The translations under genes and the position numbers were made by a program. Of a DNA stretch of 64,000 nucleotides, positions 1 through 12,863 are shown one piece after another. This DNA is from Rotaria sordida. Taxonomy: Eukaryota; Rotifera; Eurotatoria; Philodinida; Philodinidae. The stretch is from positions 34,620-98,619 of the forward strand of contig CAJNOL010000852.1 in NCBI GenBank assembly GCA_905250125.1, given 5' to 3'. Position 1 is the first letter of the stretch; each line of letters begins with the position of its first letter. The notes below the pieces were generated by a model. It made no database searches and was not told where the DNA came from. It saw nothing but the letters and a program-made list of their open reading frames with translations.

Positions 1-275
1 TTTGTTGCCTCATCTGTTTGGATAACTAAAGATAAAATGAGAAGAAAATTTTCGTTTTCTGTTTTTACTAATCTTGTCTTTTTTTATCCCTCCCTGCGCA
101 AATGTCTAAAGCAATAGGTTAGTCAAAATTAAATGTCAATATTTTCATTCAATTTGTTTTTATTTTTTTTTTTTTGGATATCATTCTTTTCTTTTCCCAC
201 CTTTAAATCCAACATAGTAAAACGACGAACTGAAATATTTGATTTTTTTATTCTTAAATAGTTTTTATTATTTAA

Positions 276-3200
276 TTATTTACCCAATGTTTTTGTAGCT
301 AATGGTGTAAATGATTTAGCAAGAAATTCTTCATATGTTGTTTCTTTTTTATGTGTACGTATTATTGAATTTATTATACGATAACGTTCTTCATAACTAA
401 AAATAAAAAGTTTATTCAAATAATCATCATATTAAACAAAAAATAAATAAATAAATCTTACAATTCACAATGATTATTAAGTGTTGTACGACGTGCACGA
501 CTAGCATTTATAGCTGTTGCACGTACTAATTCTGGAAGAATAAGTTTATCAACAATTGCACCATCAAATAATGGACCGAAATTTGTTGTCTAAAAGAAAT
601 ATTAGATATATAAGCAATTAACAATAGTAAATGATAGTTCGATAGAAAAAAAAAATCTTTAACGAGCCCGTTTAAAATTTTTCAATATTTACGTTTATTT
701 ATATTAGTCGAAAAAAGTTTCTAATTATAAGTTATATTGAAAGGTAATCTAGGATTGATAATCATCGAAAAGTTTTTCTTTAATAATAAATAATAAAATG
801 AACAAGTGCTTAGATTGTAAAAAGCATTTGCATAATATGTTCAAAATTATTTTTTCTGATTTAGAGTAAATTTATTGAGAATAGATCTTTTGATAGAGAT
901 TAAAACTGACGTTTGTAACAAAAATTAAATTTAGAAGGTGTTGGTAAATCAGAACTTTTTTTTTTACTGACTTACGGTTCGCTCTAGCTGTGAGCAAATA
1001 TTAAAACAAATCAAAAAAAAGTTTGCATTAACGAGAAAACTATCTTGAGTAGTATCTCGTGTTCGAGATGAGACACCACTCATTACATAGAGTCTATTGA
1101 GACTAGAAAGATTCCTCTCTATGTGCTGACGTTCTGAAGTTATGGTTATTTCACTAGATTTTTTTACCCATAGTACGATACTTTTAAAGAAATAAGCTGA
1201 AAAATAAATGTTGATGTGAAGTTTTGTTCATATTATTTAATTATAATTTTAACTTACTTGGCTAGTTTTATCAATTTTAATTCTATATAAACCATTCGGT
1301 AATGGATGTATAACAATTAAAACATCACCAAATGCACTAGCAATAATTGATCTATCATATTCATGATAATGTTCTGTCCAAATAATTTGTACTTCATCAT
1401 TACCAATATGACGTATTTTTTTTCTTAAACGATCTTCATCTGTTGAACCATCAATCATTGTTGCAACATGAAACATAATTTCAACAAGTGCATTTGCATA
1501 ATATATTGAATATGTATTAGCTAATGGATGTAAACCACCTCGAAAACCAGTATGTTTTGATAATTCAACTTGCCAACCGAGATGTGTAAGAAATTCTTCA
1601 TAATTTGGACTACCATGTGTATTATTAAATATACTTGTTTTATCTTCTTGTCCATAACCAATATAAATAACCGCTAAAACAAAAAAACCGAAAAAATTAA
1701 GATTTTAAATTTGAATGAAAATGTTTGTTAATGGTATTTGTGTTTTTTTTTTTTTGACTTACCGATTTTATGTGTTTCACGACAATTAAGTGTATCTAAA
1801 TTTTTTAATTCACGTAATAGTTGATCACAGTTTGTTTTTGATGTATTTAATAAATCAATATTTTGTCGATTTTCAAACATCATTAAACCAAGTTGTGTTA
1901 TATGTGATCGACATAATGCAAATCGATCGTAACGTGGTGATTGAATGACATTTTCAATATGTTGTTCAATTTGACCAAATGAAGATGAATCTAAATAAAA
2001 TATAAAAAAAGGAAAAGAAAAAACTTTTGTTTGTTTGTTTGGCTGGTTGGTTGGTTGATTTGTTTTTACCATAATTTTTTTCTGCTATTTCTTGTTCATT
2101 AATCATTCTTATAATAGCTTTTTCATCATGAGCAGAAATCGATGTTGGTGTTGGTGAAACATCTGTTAATGTTCGATCACTGTAAAATGCTAATTCCGGA
2201 CTATGAGATGTTATATATTGAAGAAGCTATAAGAAAAAAAGATTTTATTTTTTATCAGTTATACTCTTGATTAAATATTAAACTAAGAGTTAGAAGTTTA
2301 TGTAGAAAAATATAGGACAATAAAATCATCTGTATTAAGAATGGTAAAATAACTACAGAAGTCAAAGATCTTGAGAATTCGGCATACATTCCTGATATAA
2401 ATGATGAACTTCAATTCTCAATCTTATTATCAATTATAACTCTATCGATTTTATTATTATTTAACAGTTCTAATAGGATATATTCATTCTTAATGAGATT
2501 CTTGTAATAGTTAAATATTAATACAGATAATTTTCTTGATTTATTTTTTTTTTCTTCATAAACTATATTTGTAAAAAAAACTCTTATATAATCGAAAATG
2601 AAATTATTCTATATTACTTTATCTAGAATATCAGTATTTGGTGGTTGATTTTGAAAAGTTGGTGGTTGAATAGAATCAAATTTTTCCAATACTGTAATTC
2701 CTCGTGTTGTTTCTTCAACGTGATATGTTGATTTAGTTGGAAGAGATAATTCTACAACTAAAAATTTATAAAGAAACATTATAAAACAAAAATTCTAACC
2801 AATAGGATTATTAAATGGACGTGTAATGGCTTTTGAATTTGAACTAATATTAAAAGTATAATTATCCCAACAATATCTTCCACATAAATCTCTTATTATT
2901 GTTCGACATAAAGTTGTTCCTGATATAAATTGTTGATTATCTGTTGTTAATTCATTTATTTTATCATTTGGAATTTCAATAAATGATATAAGAAAATCAT
3001 CATGAATAACAAATAATTGAATATTTGATGATTGTATAATTAATTCATCTGATTGATTTAAATTTTGATTATCATCATTTTGTATTGTTGGTTGTTGTTT
3101 TGATGATATTAACCAATCATGTCCTTCATGTACATTTGTTGTTATAAGTGATGATTCATTTTCAGTTAATGGAAAATGTGAATGTTCATTAAGTAAAAAT

Positions 3201-6200
3201 AATATAGCAAATTTACAACATAATTTTATTGATTGACTTAATGTTAATTCATTATCTTGAACTTTTTGTTCATCATTTAATGAATTTGTTGAATGATAAA
3301 CATCAACTAATATTGAAAATGTTCGTTGTATAATTGTTGTTGTTATATCATGATTATTTTCATCACGTTGTATTTGTTGTTGTTGTAAATAATTTGTTGG
3401 AACATGTAATATCCAATCCAATAATGCAAATATTAAAGATTTTATAATACGTACATTATTACGCATTAATGCACCAATATCACGTGGAATATTTGAACGT
3501 AATGATGATATAAGACCATCAATAATTAATGTATATAATTGACCATTTTGATTATCACGATGTGAAATAAATAATGGAGCATAAGATGCAAGAAAACGAA
3601 GCATATCAGCTGCGAATACTGTTGAATCAGCTGGCTAAAAAATAATCAAGAAATTAATTTATTAATCAAAATAAATTAATTTAATTGTATTGTGTCATAA
3701 TGCATGTGAAGAGAAATTTTTGATATTTATCTCATAGTCTAGACAATTTTAGTTAATATTGTTAAAGGTTTTTGAATTATGTTTTTAAAAAGCAATAGTA
3801 ATAATGGCGGGAAAAAAAACATGAATAGTTATTAAAGGATTTTGTATGTAGAGTATGATGAGAATGAAATTGAAGACGAATCTTGAACTGCCTAAATGTT
3901 GACGATATAGATATTCATATGAGCTTGTATTTCATGGTGTTGTTGTGATGTGTATAGGAGAAAAAAAATGTACGCCATATTGACTTTAATAGAGTTTTCG
4001 TTTTCATAAAAATAGATATGTCGCTATCATTAGATTGGTATGTGTGATGCTCTGTGTTTGTGCTTACGTAGTGGACTCTGATCAGTAAGGTAGCAGATTT
4101 AATTTAACCATGCAATTGATAGTTATAACATGACATTGGTGATAGGCATAAAATCGTATTAATTTTTGCATTAGAATTTTAATTCAAGCTTAAGAGTGAC
4201 TGACTGACTGACAAAGTTTTATTGATTGAAATGTATAGTTTCAAAAAGGAGTACAGGGAGAATTCTCAATTATTTCGAACTAAACATTGTCATAAAGCAA
4301 AAAAACCTACGAACAATATTTTCAAATGTATTGAAAGAAAGAATGTGTAAAATAGATGTATATTAGCGGACATAAGTTGAGAATAGTTGCATTTTTAAGT
4401 TTTTCTCTCAATGACAATAACTGGCAAGCATTTGTGTAGCTGGAAGAATTCTCTAATGTAGGATTAATAGGCACAAAGACTCCAACAAAACTACTTGGAT
4501 GAAGGTATGCGGAAAATCAAGACTCTCTCATAATCAGCTTCTCTGGCTTTCATTCGAAGCTCTTGGGAAAAGATTTTGTTTGATAGAGCGCATCTCCTAT
4601 CTTCCCATGACTTTCCTTCATCGAACTGCATTCAATTTACAGAAAACTCAGGATGTATTTTTCTCTTGTTTTTGTTATGTTTGATGTTTTGGAATCTTCT
4701 ATAAATTGAATGCAATTCGATGAAGGAAAGTCATGGGAAGATAAGAGATGCTCTATCAAATAAAAATCTTTTCTCAAAAATCTCGAATGAAAGGCAGAAA
4801 GCTAGTTGTGAGGGTCTTGGTTTTTCGCAAACACTCATTCAAGTAGTTTTGCTAAACTCTTCGATCCTACCAATATTTTAATAGAGAATTCTTTCCGTTA
4901 CACAAATATTTTTGCTGCATTATTCTCAATATCTTTTTATTTCTTATAAGAAAATTAAAGATTTTCTTCTCTTTTAGAGTTCTATAGCACATTTCTTCAT
5001 CATGATAATCGAAACTTTCAATTAAATCATTTATTATTTATTCAACTGACTAGCAAAAGCAAGCATACTTACATGTTCTATTCTCTCTAGGAGTATTCGC
5101 TGATTAGATTGTTCCTTTAAGATGAAAATTAAGAATAATATTATTTAATTTCTCGTTTTTTTTTCTATCATTATTCTAATAATTTTCTTTCTCTTATTGT
5201 TTTTTTTTTTTTGTCTTTTCTATCTAAATAAAACCAACCTGTAAACATTCAACAATAAATAAAATAAATGGTCGGATAGGTGATTCAGTTCGTTGATGTT
5301 TTAATTCTTCACAAAGAAATATTGCTAAACCACATAAAGCAATTTCTCTAGAAAAAAACAAAAAACAAAAAGAAGTTCGATTTAAACAAATGAATTATTT
5401 TGTTTGTATTTACCGTGATTCAAGCATTGCATCATTTTGTGATGCTTTTATTAAATCACGCATAATCATACGTTTTAATGATGTACGATCCATTGTTGTA
5501 GGTACATATTCTTTCTCTTTAGTAGATAAAACATCAAGTTGTTCAAAATGATTTGGAAAACAAACAAGACTACTCAATATAGTCAATGCTTCAACTTTTG
5601 GAATCTATTTTTTTTTAATAATTAAGAATTTACATATAATTATATTATCAACCAAAAAAAAAAAAAAAAAGAGAAAAATCATATTACAGTTTTTCCATCG
5701 ACAAGACTTGGTTTTTGACCAATGTCACAACAAGCTGTTGTAAATAATGGTATAAGTAATGTTGATGATGGCCAACATCGATGAAAAAAATCTACTTTAC
5801 ATGAACTAATTATAACATGAATAATATCCTAAAAAATAAATAAATAAATAAGTTTTTCTTTTTTATTTTATCTTTTATATTTTACTTCATCTCCTGATAA
5901 TAAACCTTGATAAATACTTAATAAAAACATATCAAGAAAATCTGCTGGTGGTGAAACATCATGATTAAAAACACCCATTGAACATAATAATTTATATGCT
6001 GATAATTTTCCTTCACGATATGTTGATGGTAATGTTTGTATAGCCTACCAAAACAAAAAAAAAATATTTAAGATAACAAAAAACAAAAAAAGATTCTTAT
6101 TTCATTTTAAACAAACTTCAAAAAGCCATGGTGCAAATATTAATAATGGTGGACCATCAAAATATAAATCTCCATGTAAAGTATCTTTTGATAGAATATG

Positions 6201-9200
6201 AATCTAAAAAAAAACATAAAACAATCAAAAACTTTTTTTGTTTTTCAAAAAATCTTTCTTACACGACAAAGCATTTTCCATATATCAAAAAGTGTTTTCA
6301 TTATACGATTATGTTGGTCAGCTGCACGTATTTGATTTATATTTCCAAGTGAACCAAGCATACGAAACCATGCTGTATAAGCTGTTTCAGGTGCAAGACG
6401 TGTTGATTCATAATTTTGTTCATGAATATAAACTGTTGTATCAATACTATCGATTGTAGCTGAATCTTGTGGAACTAAAATTTTTATTGAAATTATAAAA
6501 AATAAAAATTTCATTTATTAGATTTTTCTTTTTTTTTTTTTTTTACATGAATGAAGACTATCAACAGTTGATTGACTTAATGGATGATGATTACGTGATA
6601 ATGGTGGAGATATATGTTGATGATGATCTGATGTTGAAGTTGATTCTGAAACTGTTGTTGAACGAGAATCTGTTGTATTTATATTGTTAGCTAATTTATA
6701 GTAAACAAAAAAAAAAAAAGAATATTTTAATATAATCTTCTAGAAAAATAAGACAATTTATTAAATATATTCAAGTATCATATGTAAAGCTCGTCGAATC
6801 GAAAATTTTCGAATTCGGACTTTATTTTAAAGCTGCCTCTTGTGATTCTTTTTCCAAAATAGATCTTAATCGAGAAAGAAAATTATTTTCATTATTAAAA
6901 TTTGTCCATTTTATTTCTCAATTTCATCAAGCCATAAATATCTAAACCAGTCAGCAAAGAAGAAAATTTAAAAAAAAATCAAATTGACTCCGGTTGTTGA
7001 AAACTTCAAAGGTTCCAAAATGAGTACTAAAATTTCTCTAATTCGGACAGACAATCAGATAAGAGATCGAAATTTGTTTTTCTATATATAACTAAGCAGT
7101 TTCAATATCAGGTAATAATACCTTGAAAATCCTATTCTAATTTCAACAATTGAAATTTCATCTAGGTTATATTCCAAAAAAAAAATGGAAAACATTTTTA
7201 TTTACTTTTATATTGTGATGTTAATGTATCACCACTAACAATACCACTTAAACTATTTGTATCAAGTACACCAGTTGATACATTACTATAATCATCACTC
7301 ATTGGTGAATCAAGTGGATGAGTTGGTGGTGACATATCACTCATATGAGAATTAGCTAAAAACAAAAAAAATATATTAATTATATTAATAAACATGAATA
7401 TATATATATATATATAATATACGTGTTTGTTGTGATATTTGAATAGTTAATGGTTGTTGTTGTTGTTGAGTAGATATTAATGATTCAGTTGGACTGAATA
7501 AAAGTGGATTTTGTTCATTTAAATGTCCTTCCATTATTGCTTGTTGTTCACCTATTTGATTACTTGGAATACTTGCTAAAACATGTGGCTATAAAAATAA
7601 AACAATAGAATTTTTCTTTTCTCAAAGAATTATATATATTTTTTTTTATCGTACTCGATTAGTAATTGATGATGTTGTTGTTGCTGTTGTATGTGTTAAA
7701 CTATCATCACTACTTGTTCGTCGTCGTTCTGGTCGAGTACGTTCAATAATTGATGGTCGAATTGGTTGTTGTTGTGGTGCTATTTGTTCTGGTAGATCAC
7801 CATCGTCATCAGAACTTAATGTTCGTATACGTGGTATAATCGATGAAGAATTTTGATTAAGAGAACTAGATGGAACAGATTGTACAGTACGTCGAATACC
7901 AGCATTTGGACCACCTCGACGAATATGTGATGTTTGTGATGCTTCTGTTTCAACTTTATAAACAAGACGACCAAGATCTTTTGTTAATGCTCTCATTGAT
8001 AACTATTTAAAAGAATTGAAATTTTCAAAGAAAAAAAAAAATTCTTTTTCTTTTTTATTAATACTCACATCCCATTGATCAATAACTTCAGGCCACATAA
8101 CTTTTGATGATAATGTATCACTTAAATTATTCCATAATTCAACACTAACATATAATGATGCTGATTGAAATAGGAAAAGAAGAGTCTAAAATAAATATAA
8201 TTAACATCATAAGAATAAAAATTACTATAATCAATGATGCAAAAGTTTCGGTTTTTAGTATATTGTGTCTAGGTGCTGATCGAAAAAAAATTTCAAAACG
8301 TAATGTAGTCAAATCAGACAGGAGCACGATCAGATTTGCTGGTTCTAGTAGATCTGTTAGTTGAAACTTCTTCTGTCCAGACTTAATTTTCGTATCTTTC
8401 AAAGATATATTTACAAAGAGTTTAAAATTCTGATTTAAAATTTTTCTGTTGACTCTCATAATCGATTGATAAATGAAGAAATACATTTCGTTTACAAAAC
8501 TTTTGCAATTCTATGCGTTATTTTCTTATTAACAGCTTTCTCGTATAATAAAAATAGTTCTATTAAAAAATTCAAAATTTCTATATCAAATAAAATAAAA
8601 TTTTCATGTTTTTTTAACTATCTTATTTCACTAATGAAATAGTTTAAAAAAACAAAAATAATAAATGAATATTATTTTCACATACTTTTATCGTATTTTC
8701 AATATAGGTATGATTTGTATTTTGTGTTGGTCGATCTTGTAATGAAAGTCGAACAATTCTTAACATAACTCTTAAAATTAAATCCCTAGAAAAAATTTAA
8801 TTTCATAAACAAAAAGAACATATAAAGCTATTAAATAATCTTTTTTTTTTGTTTTGTACCATGTTGTTCGATCTGGTGTATGTCTTTGTGGTAATTTTTT
8901 ATAGAATGTAACAAGACCAGCAAGTGATCTTTCACGCATAGCTTGTTCAGGTTGTGTTGTTAATGTTTGTTGTTCATCATTGATTGATGATGGTCGTACA
9001 AGAAATAAATAAAATGATTGTGTTATAAAAATTTGTAACCAACGATTAAGACCTAAACGTAGATGATTATCATTAGGTACATCATTTGATGATGAACGTT
9101 GTTCAGGTTCAAGCATAAAAACTGGTTCTAAATGTTTTTCCTATGAAATTAAAAATTATTATTATTATTATTATAAGATGAGATTTTTTTTGTCAAATAA

Positions 9201-12200
9201 ATTGATACAAACTTTTATCCAATTGTTCACCGTACGAAGAATTAGCGAAGCAGCTAAACCATTTTCACCGGACATAAGATAACTCTTTAAAAACCAAAAC
9301 AATAATTTCAATCGAAAAAAAAATGTTTATTTACCTGTCGAAATATCTCATGAATAAAATTAATATTTTCTTGTGTTGATAAAAATACATTTTGACCTAT
9401 TTCTAACATATTACTATCCAATGGTCCAATTAGACTTGCTAATTGTTGAAATGATGGCAATTGATTTTTTGATCCTGATCCCGTTATTATATGATATAAT
9501 TCATTTGATGATGATGAGTAATCTGATGAACTAGTTATTGTACTAGTTGTTACTGTTGATTGGGCAATAATATTTAGAGGCGATGTAGGTGGATTTTGTA
9601 CACGAGTTCTATAGAAACAAAAGAATTTATAATAGACGAAAAAATAGATTTTTTTTTTAAAACCCAAACACGAACATTTGAATGTGCGGACTTCAGCCGG
9701 TTCTATCATTTTGTTATCAATACAGAATATTAAATAAAGCTATTCAACTTCTAGATATCCTCGTAACATTCATCGGTTACATTCAACTATTATTTATATG
9801 AATAGATGCATCTCAGGATTTTCATAAAACAACCAATAATACTAAATAATTGCTGAAAGTTATCTTCTTTCTTTGGTACGTGACTGAACGGAAGATTCAC
9901 ATCGTATTTATGTATCTAACAATTATTCAAATTGCTTTTATATTTTATAGTTCCGAAATTTTTATTTCTGGATTTTACTTTTTCGAGTTTAAATTTCCAA
10001 TTATCAAAAACAAAAAACTCACAATGTTCTATCTCGATTTTGTCCTTCATTAAGAAATGGTAATAACCATATAACAAATGCTGTTCGACATAAACATGCT
10101 TGTCGTCTTCTTGGTCGATCACTTTCACTTCGTACTGTTTCAGGGATTGTTACTAAAAAAAAAAAAGAATTTTTTTTTTTTTATAATAAAAAAATGAAAA
10201 ACAATTTGAATCTTTTTACTTGGTATAGATAAATCATAAATATTTTGTTCAGTAAATGTTGGAAAAAGTGTTGGCATATAATAACGTTTAAACATATCGA
10301 ATAGAAATCGAAAACATTCTTCTTGTTTTTCTATACGTGATGATTCAGAATTTGAATCCCATAAAATACGTTTACATGTATCCGACATAGTATGTAACAT
10401 AAAAAAAAGCCAACGATCAACAGTTGGTTCATAATCAGAAGTATTTTTTGGCCATATTGGAATTATATCAGCCCATCGAAAAGTATCTAGAATATTCGAA
10501 AATTAACTTTCAATATATATAGGGTGTCCGGAAAGTCCTTAGAGTTAGGAAAATTTTCATATCTCCTTTACGGCTCAACCAAACGAGCTCATTTTTTTAA
10601 CAAAGATTGAGGCACGTTCACACTCCAAATCCATATGGACAAGAGTATTGAGAATCTTTGTTAAGTATCACTATTGACCTTAACAAGAAAATTTTACTGT
10701 TCCACAGAGAGAAAGAAAAACCATATACTTAACAAAGGTTCTCACTAACTTTGTCAGTATGGATTTGGAGTGTAGATATGCCTCTATCCTGGGTAAAAAT
10801 ATCAGTTGGTTCGCTCAAGCTATAATGAAGAGAGTCAATTGTCTTTTCAATAAAGTGTCTTTTGCCCTATCCTGTGTAATGTTTGTTTTCCTAACTGTGA
10901 AACAGTAAAATTTTCTTGTTGAGGTCAATAGTGATACTTAACAAAGATTCTCAATACCCTTGGCCATATGAATTTGGAGTGTGAACATGCCTCAATTTTT
11001 GTTAGAAAAATGAGCTCGTTCAGTCCAACCATAATGAAGATATCCAAATTTTTGTAACTCTAAGGACTTTCCGGACACCCTATATATATATTTATATCAT
11101 TACAAACCAGGTGGTGTACGAAATATTTCATTAAATGCTGCCGATGCTTGTTCATCTGTATTTGAAATTTCTCCGCTACTACGTGTACCAACCAATGTTT
11201 GATTCCAATTACGTATAAGACTTTTAAAAAATGTATGTTCATCATCAACAGCATTACTACCTAATATTTGATACCAAAGAAGAAATAAACGTATGCCACG
11301 TGCAACACCCTATTTTAATTTCAATGATTTTTTTGATTTTTTTTTTCTAGGAATAAATTAAAATTTATTTACTTGTGGACTATTACAAACAACAAAATAT
11401 CGTTTGATTACATTGCATATACAATGTGCTTGCCATCTTTGATGTACAAATGTAGGTAATAATGTAAGAATACGCTATAAGAAAGAGAAAATATTAATTA
11501 AACATAAAGTGTGTAAAGAGGAATAGGTCATGACATTAAAATTGATATTTTTATTGAGAAATTTTACATATATGGAAATCGAAAAAAAAAACAATCTCAA
11601 GAGATTAAATAAAATGTTAATAAATTATGGTAGAAGTGTAATTCTGGCAGGTTTTATTTTATGCTTTAATTATAATCACTTATCAGCAGCAGCACTAATG
11701 TTTAATCGATCATATTATATGTTCTTCAAACATATCTTTTCACGCTTGAAATCTGTATGGTAAACAGATTAAACATCGAAGAAAAAAAAATATATTCATT
11801 TATCAATGGAATACATTGTTGAAATTATTTATTCTTTTTCTTTTTTTTTTCATAAATACCTATTCACCAATGAATCCCAAGGGAAATTTAAAATTTAAGT
11901 GATTAATCTATTAGTTAATATGAATATTTTTTTACCTCCAATAAATTGGTAACATATTCAAGTTCTAATTGATTTTGTTTTGAAACTAAAGACAAAAATT
12001 TCTTGTTGTATTCTTTGTTTTTATTTTTATTTTTGTCTAATACAACATACGTGCTCGTGTTATATTACTTTCAACTTGACTAAAATTTTCAAAGAAAAGA
12101 TAAAAAATATATTGATATGCAGTTTTAAAAAATGCTTGTAAATCATCAATAGATAATTGATCTAGATAATAAAAAGAAAAGGAAAGATTTATTTTTTTTA

Positions 12201-12373
12201 AATTATATTCATAGAAAATATTAAATTAGTTTTTATTATTTTTTTGCTATCATACCAATTAATATTCTTAAATAACGTTGACGATCAGATGGATTTTTTG
12301 TTAAATCAAGTATTTTTTCTTTTGTTCTTTGAATTGTTTCATCGCCTCTGCTCGGCTTCGCTCGGCCGAACAT
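276..12373 (-). CDS. RALGAPA1: Ral GTPase-activating protein, alpha subunit (30 exons, complete)
   Basis: Catalytic subunit of the RalGAP (tuberin-like) complex, which stimulates GTP hydrolysis by RalA/RalB. Exons in coding order: 12373-12256, 12161-12051, 11985-11936, 11474-11373, 11309-11108, 10486-10220, 10152-10023, 9608-9335, 9284-9213, 9140-8860, 8785-8686, 8185-8069, 8002-7655, 7588-7423, 7355-7206, 6690-6547, 6474-6263, 6203-6117, 6044-5886, 5828-5688, 5604-5414, 5347-5239, 5114-5073, 3634-2800, 2757-2618, 2226-2070, 1990-1763, 1673-1258, 589-462, 396-276. All junctions are GT..AG, phases agree, and the sum gives 1865 aa, close to human RALGAPA2. The start [12 protein letters not shown] aligns with the vertebrate N-terminus. 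Conserved blocks include [33 protein letters not shown] and, in the C-terminal Rap/RanGAP domain, [11 protein letters not shown] (putative Asn thumb near residue 1736) and [18 protein letters not shown]. The middle is Ser/Thr/Gln-rich and poorly conserved. Paralogue 1 versus 2 cannot be decided. Confidence 0.95.
4377..4929. mobile_element. Foldback (long inverted-repeat) element in a RALGAPA intron
   Basis: The outer ends TTGAGAATAGTTGCA (left) and TGCATTATTCTCAA (right) are inverted. Most of the sequence between them pairs as two imperfect arms of about 250 nt around a short centre near 4650-4690. An example is CTTCCCATGACTTTCCTTCA (4603-4622) against its near-exact reverse complement at about 4722-4741. 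There is no ORF of transposase type. It looks like a non-autonomous foldback/MITE. Terminal bases and target duplication are not sharply defined, and the family is unknown. Confidence 0.7.
5073..5114 (-). other. 42-nt candidate microexon of RALGAPA
   Basis: A segment flanked by AG and GTAAGT on the minus strand. It is 14 codons long, open, and in phase 0 with both neighbouring exons (ending 5239, starting 3634), so inclusion or skipping keeps the frame. It encodes [14 protein letters not shown]. Vertebrate RALGAPA shows no clear counterpart at this point, which suggests a lineage-specific, perhaps alternative, exon. The splice sites and frame are seen in the sequence; use is inferred. Confidence 0.6.
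10522..11080. mobile_element. Compound MITE with GGGTGTCCGGAAAGTCC termini
   Basis: Lies in the intron between RALGAPA exons 5 and 6. The termini GGGTGTCCGGAAAGTCCTTA and its reverse complement are perfect inverted repeats, flanked on each side by TA, the target-site duplication of Tc1/mariner-type elements. The left arm (about 10522-10710) pairs with the right arm (about 10890-11080). A second, internal copy of right-arm sequence (about 10733-10835, landmarks ATGGATTTGGAGTGTAGATA and CAAGCTATAATGAAGA) lies between them, so the element is nested or duplicated. It codes for no protein. It is related to the element at 54663-55024. Confidence 0.82.
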
Positions 12374-12863
12374 TAGTGCCACTCAAGATGATTATTTAAT
12401 ATAAATAAAATACTAATTACATGGAATACAACACAAAAATAAGCAGATTATTATCTACAATATATGTGATAACTGACCTTTTCGTTCTTTAAAAAATCTG
12501 AAGAATAAGCAAAAAAGACAAAAAAAATAATATATTTTTTTATAAATTTCTATTCGTTTAATTTCTATCCAACAGAGTTATTTTAATACAAAGATGTCGT
12601 TAATAATTTCATAATTTTTCACTGAGAAAAAAAAATTAATAAAATTTTCATTTATTATTTTAATTTTTAATTAAAATTTCCTTAAGAAATATATCTAATT
12701 CTATTTCATTGGTTATTAAATATCTTTGTTGACCTAAAAACGTATTAACACGGAGGATAATTAAACAAAGATGGCGATTGATTATTCTCCGACTACACAT
12801 GCCCTCTTTTGTCTCGAAAAATAAATATCATTTGTTCTAAATATTTTTTTTTTCTGATTTAGA
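12374..12863. promoter_or_regulatory. Intergenic region between divergent RALGAPA and HSPA13
   Basis: 490 bp of AT-rich DNA between two head-to-head start codons, so it probably holds both promoters. No clear core element can be assigned. Just before the HSPA13 ATG there is a pyrimidine tract ending in AG (AG at 12861-12862, ATG at 12864), a splice-acceptor signature. Confidence 0.5.
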
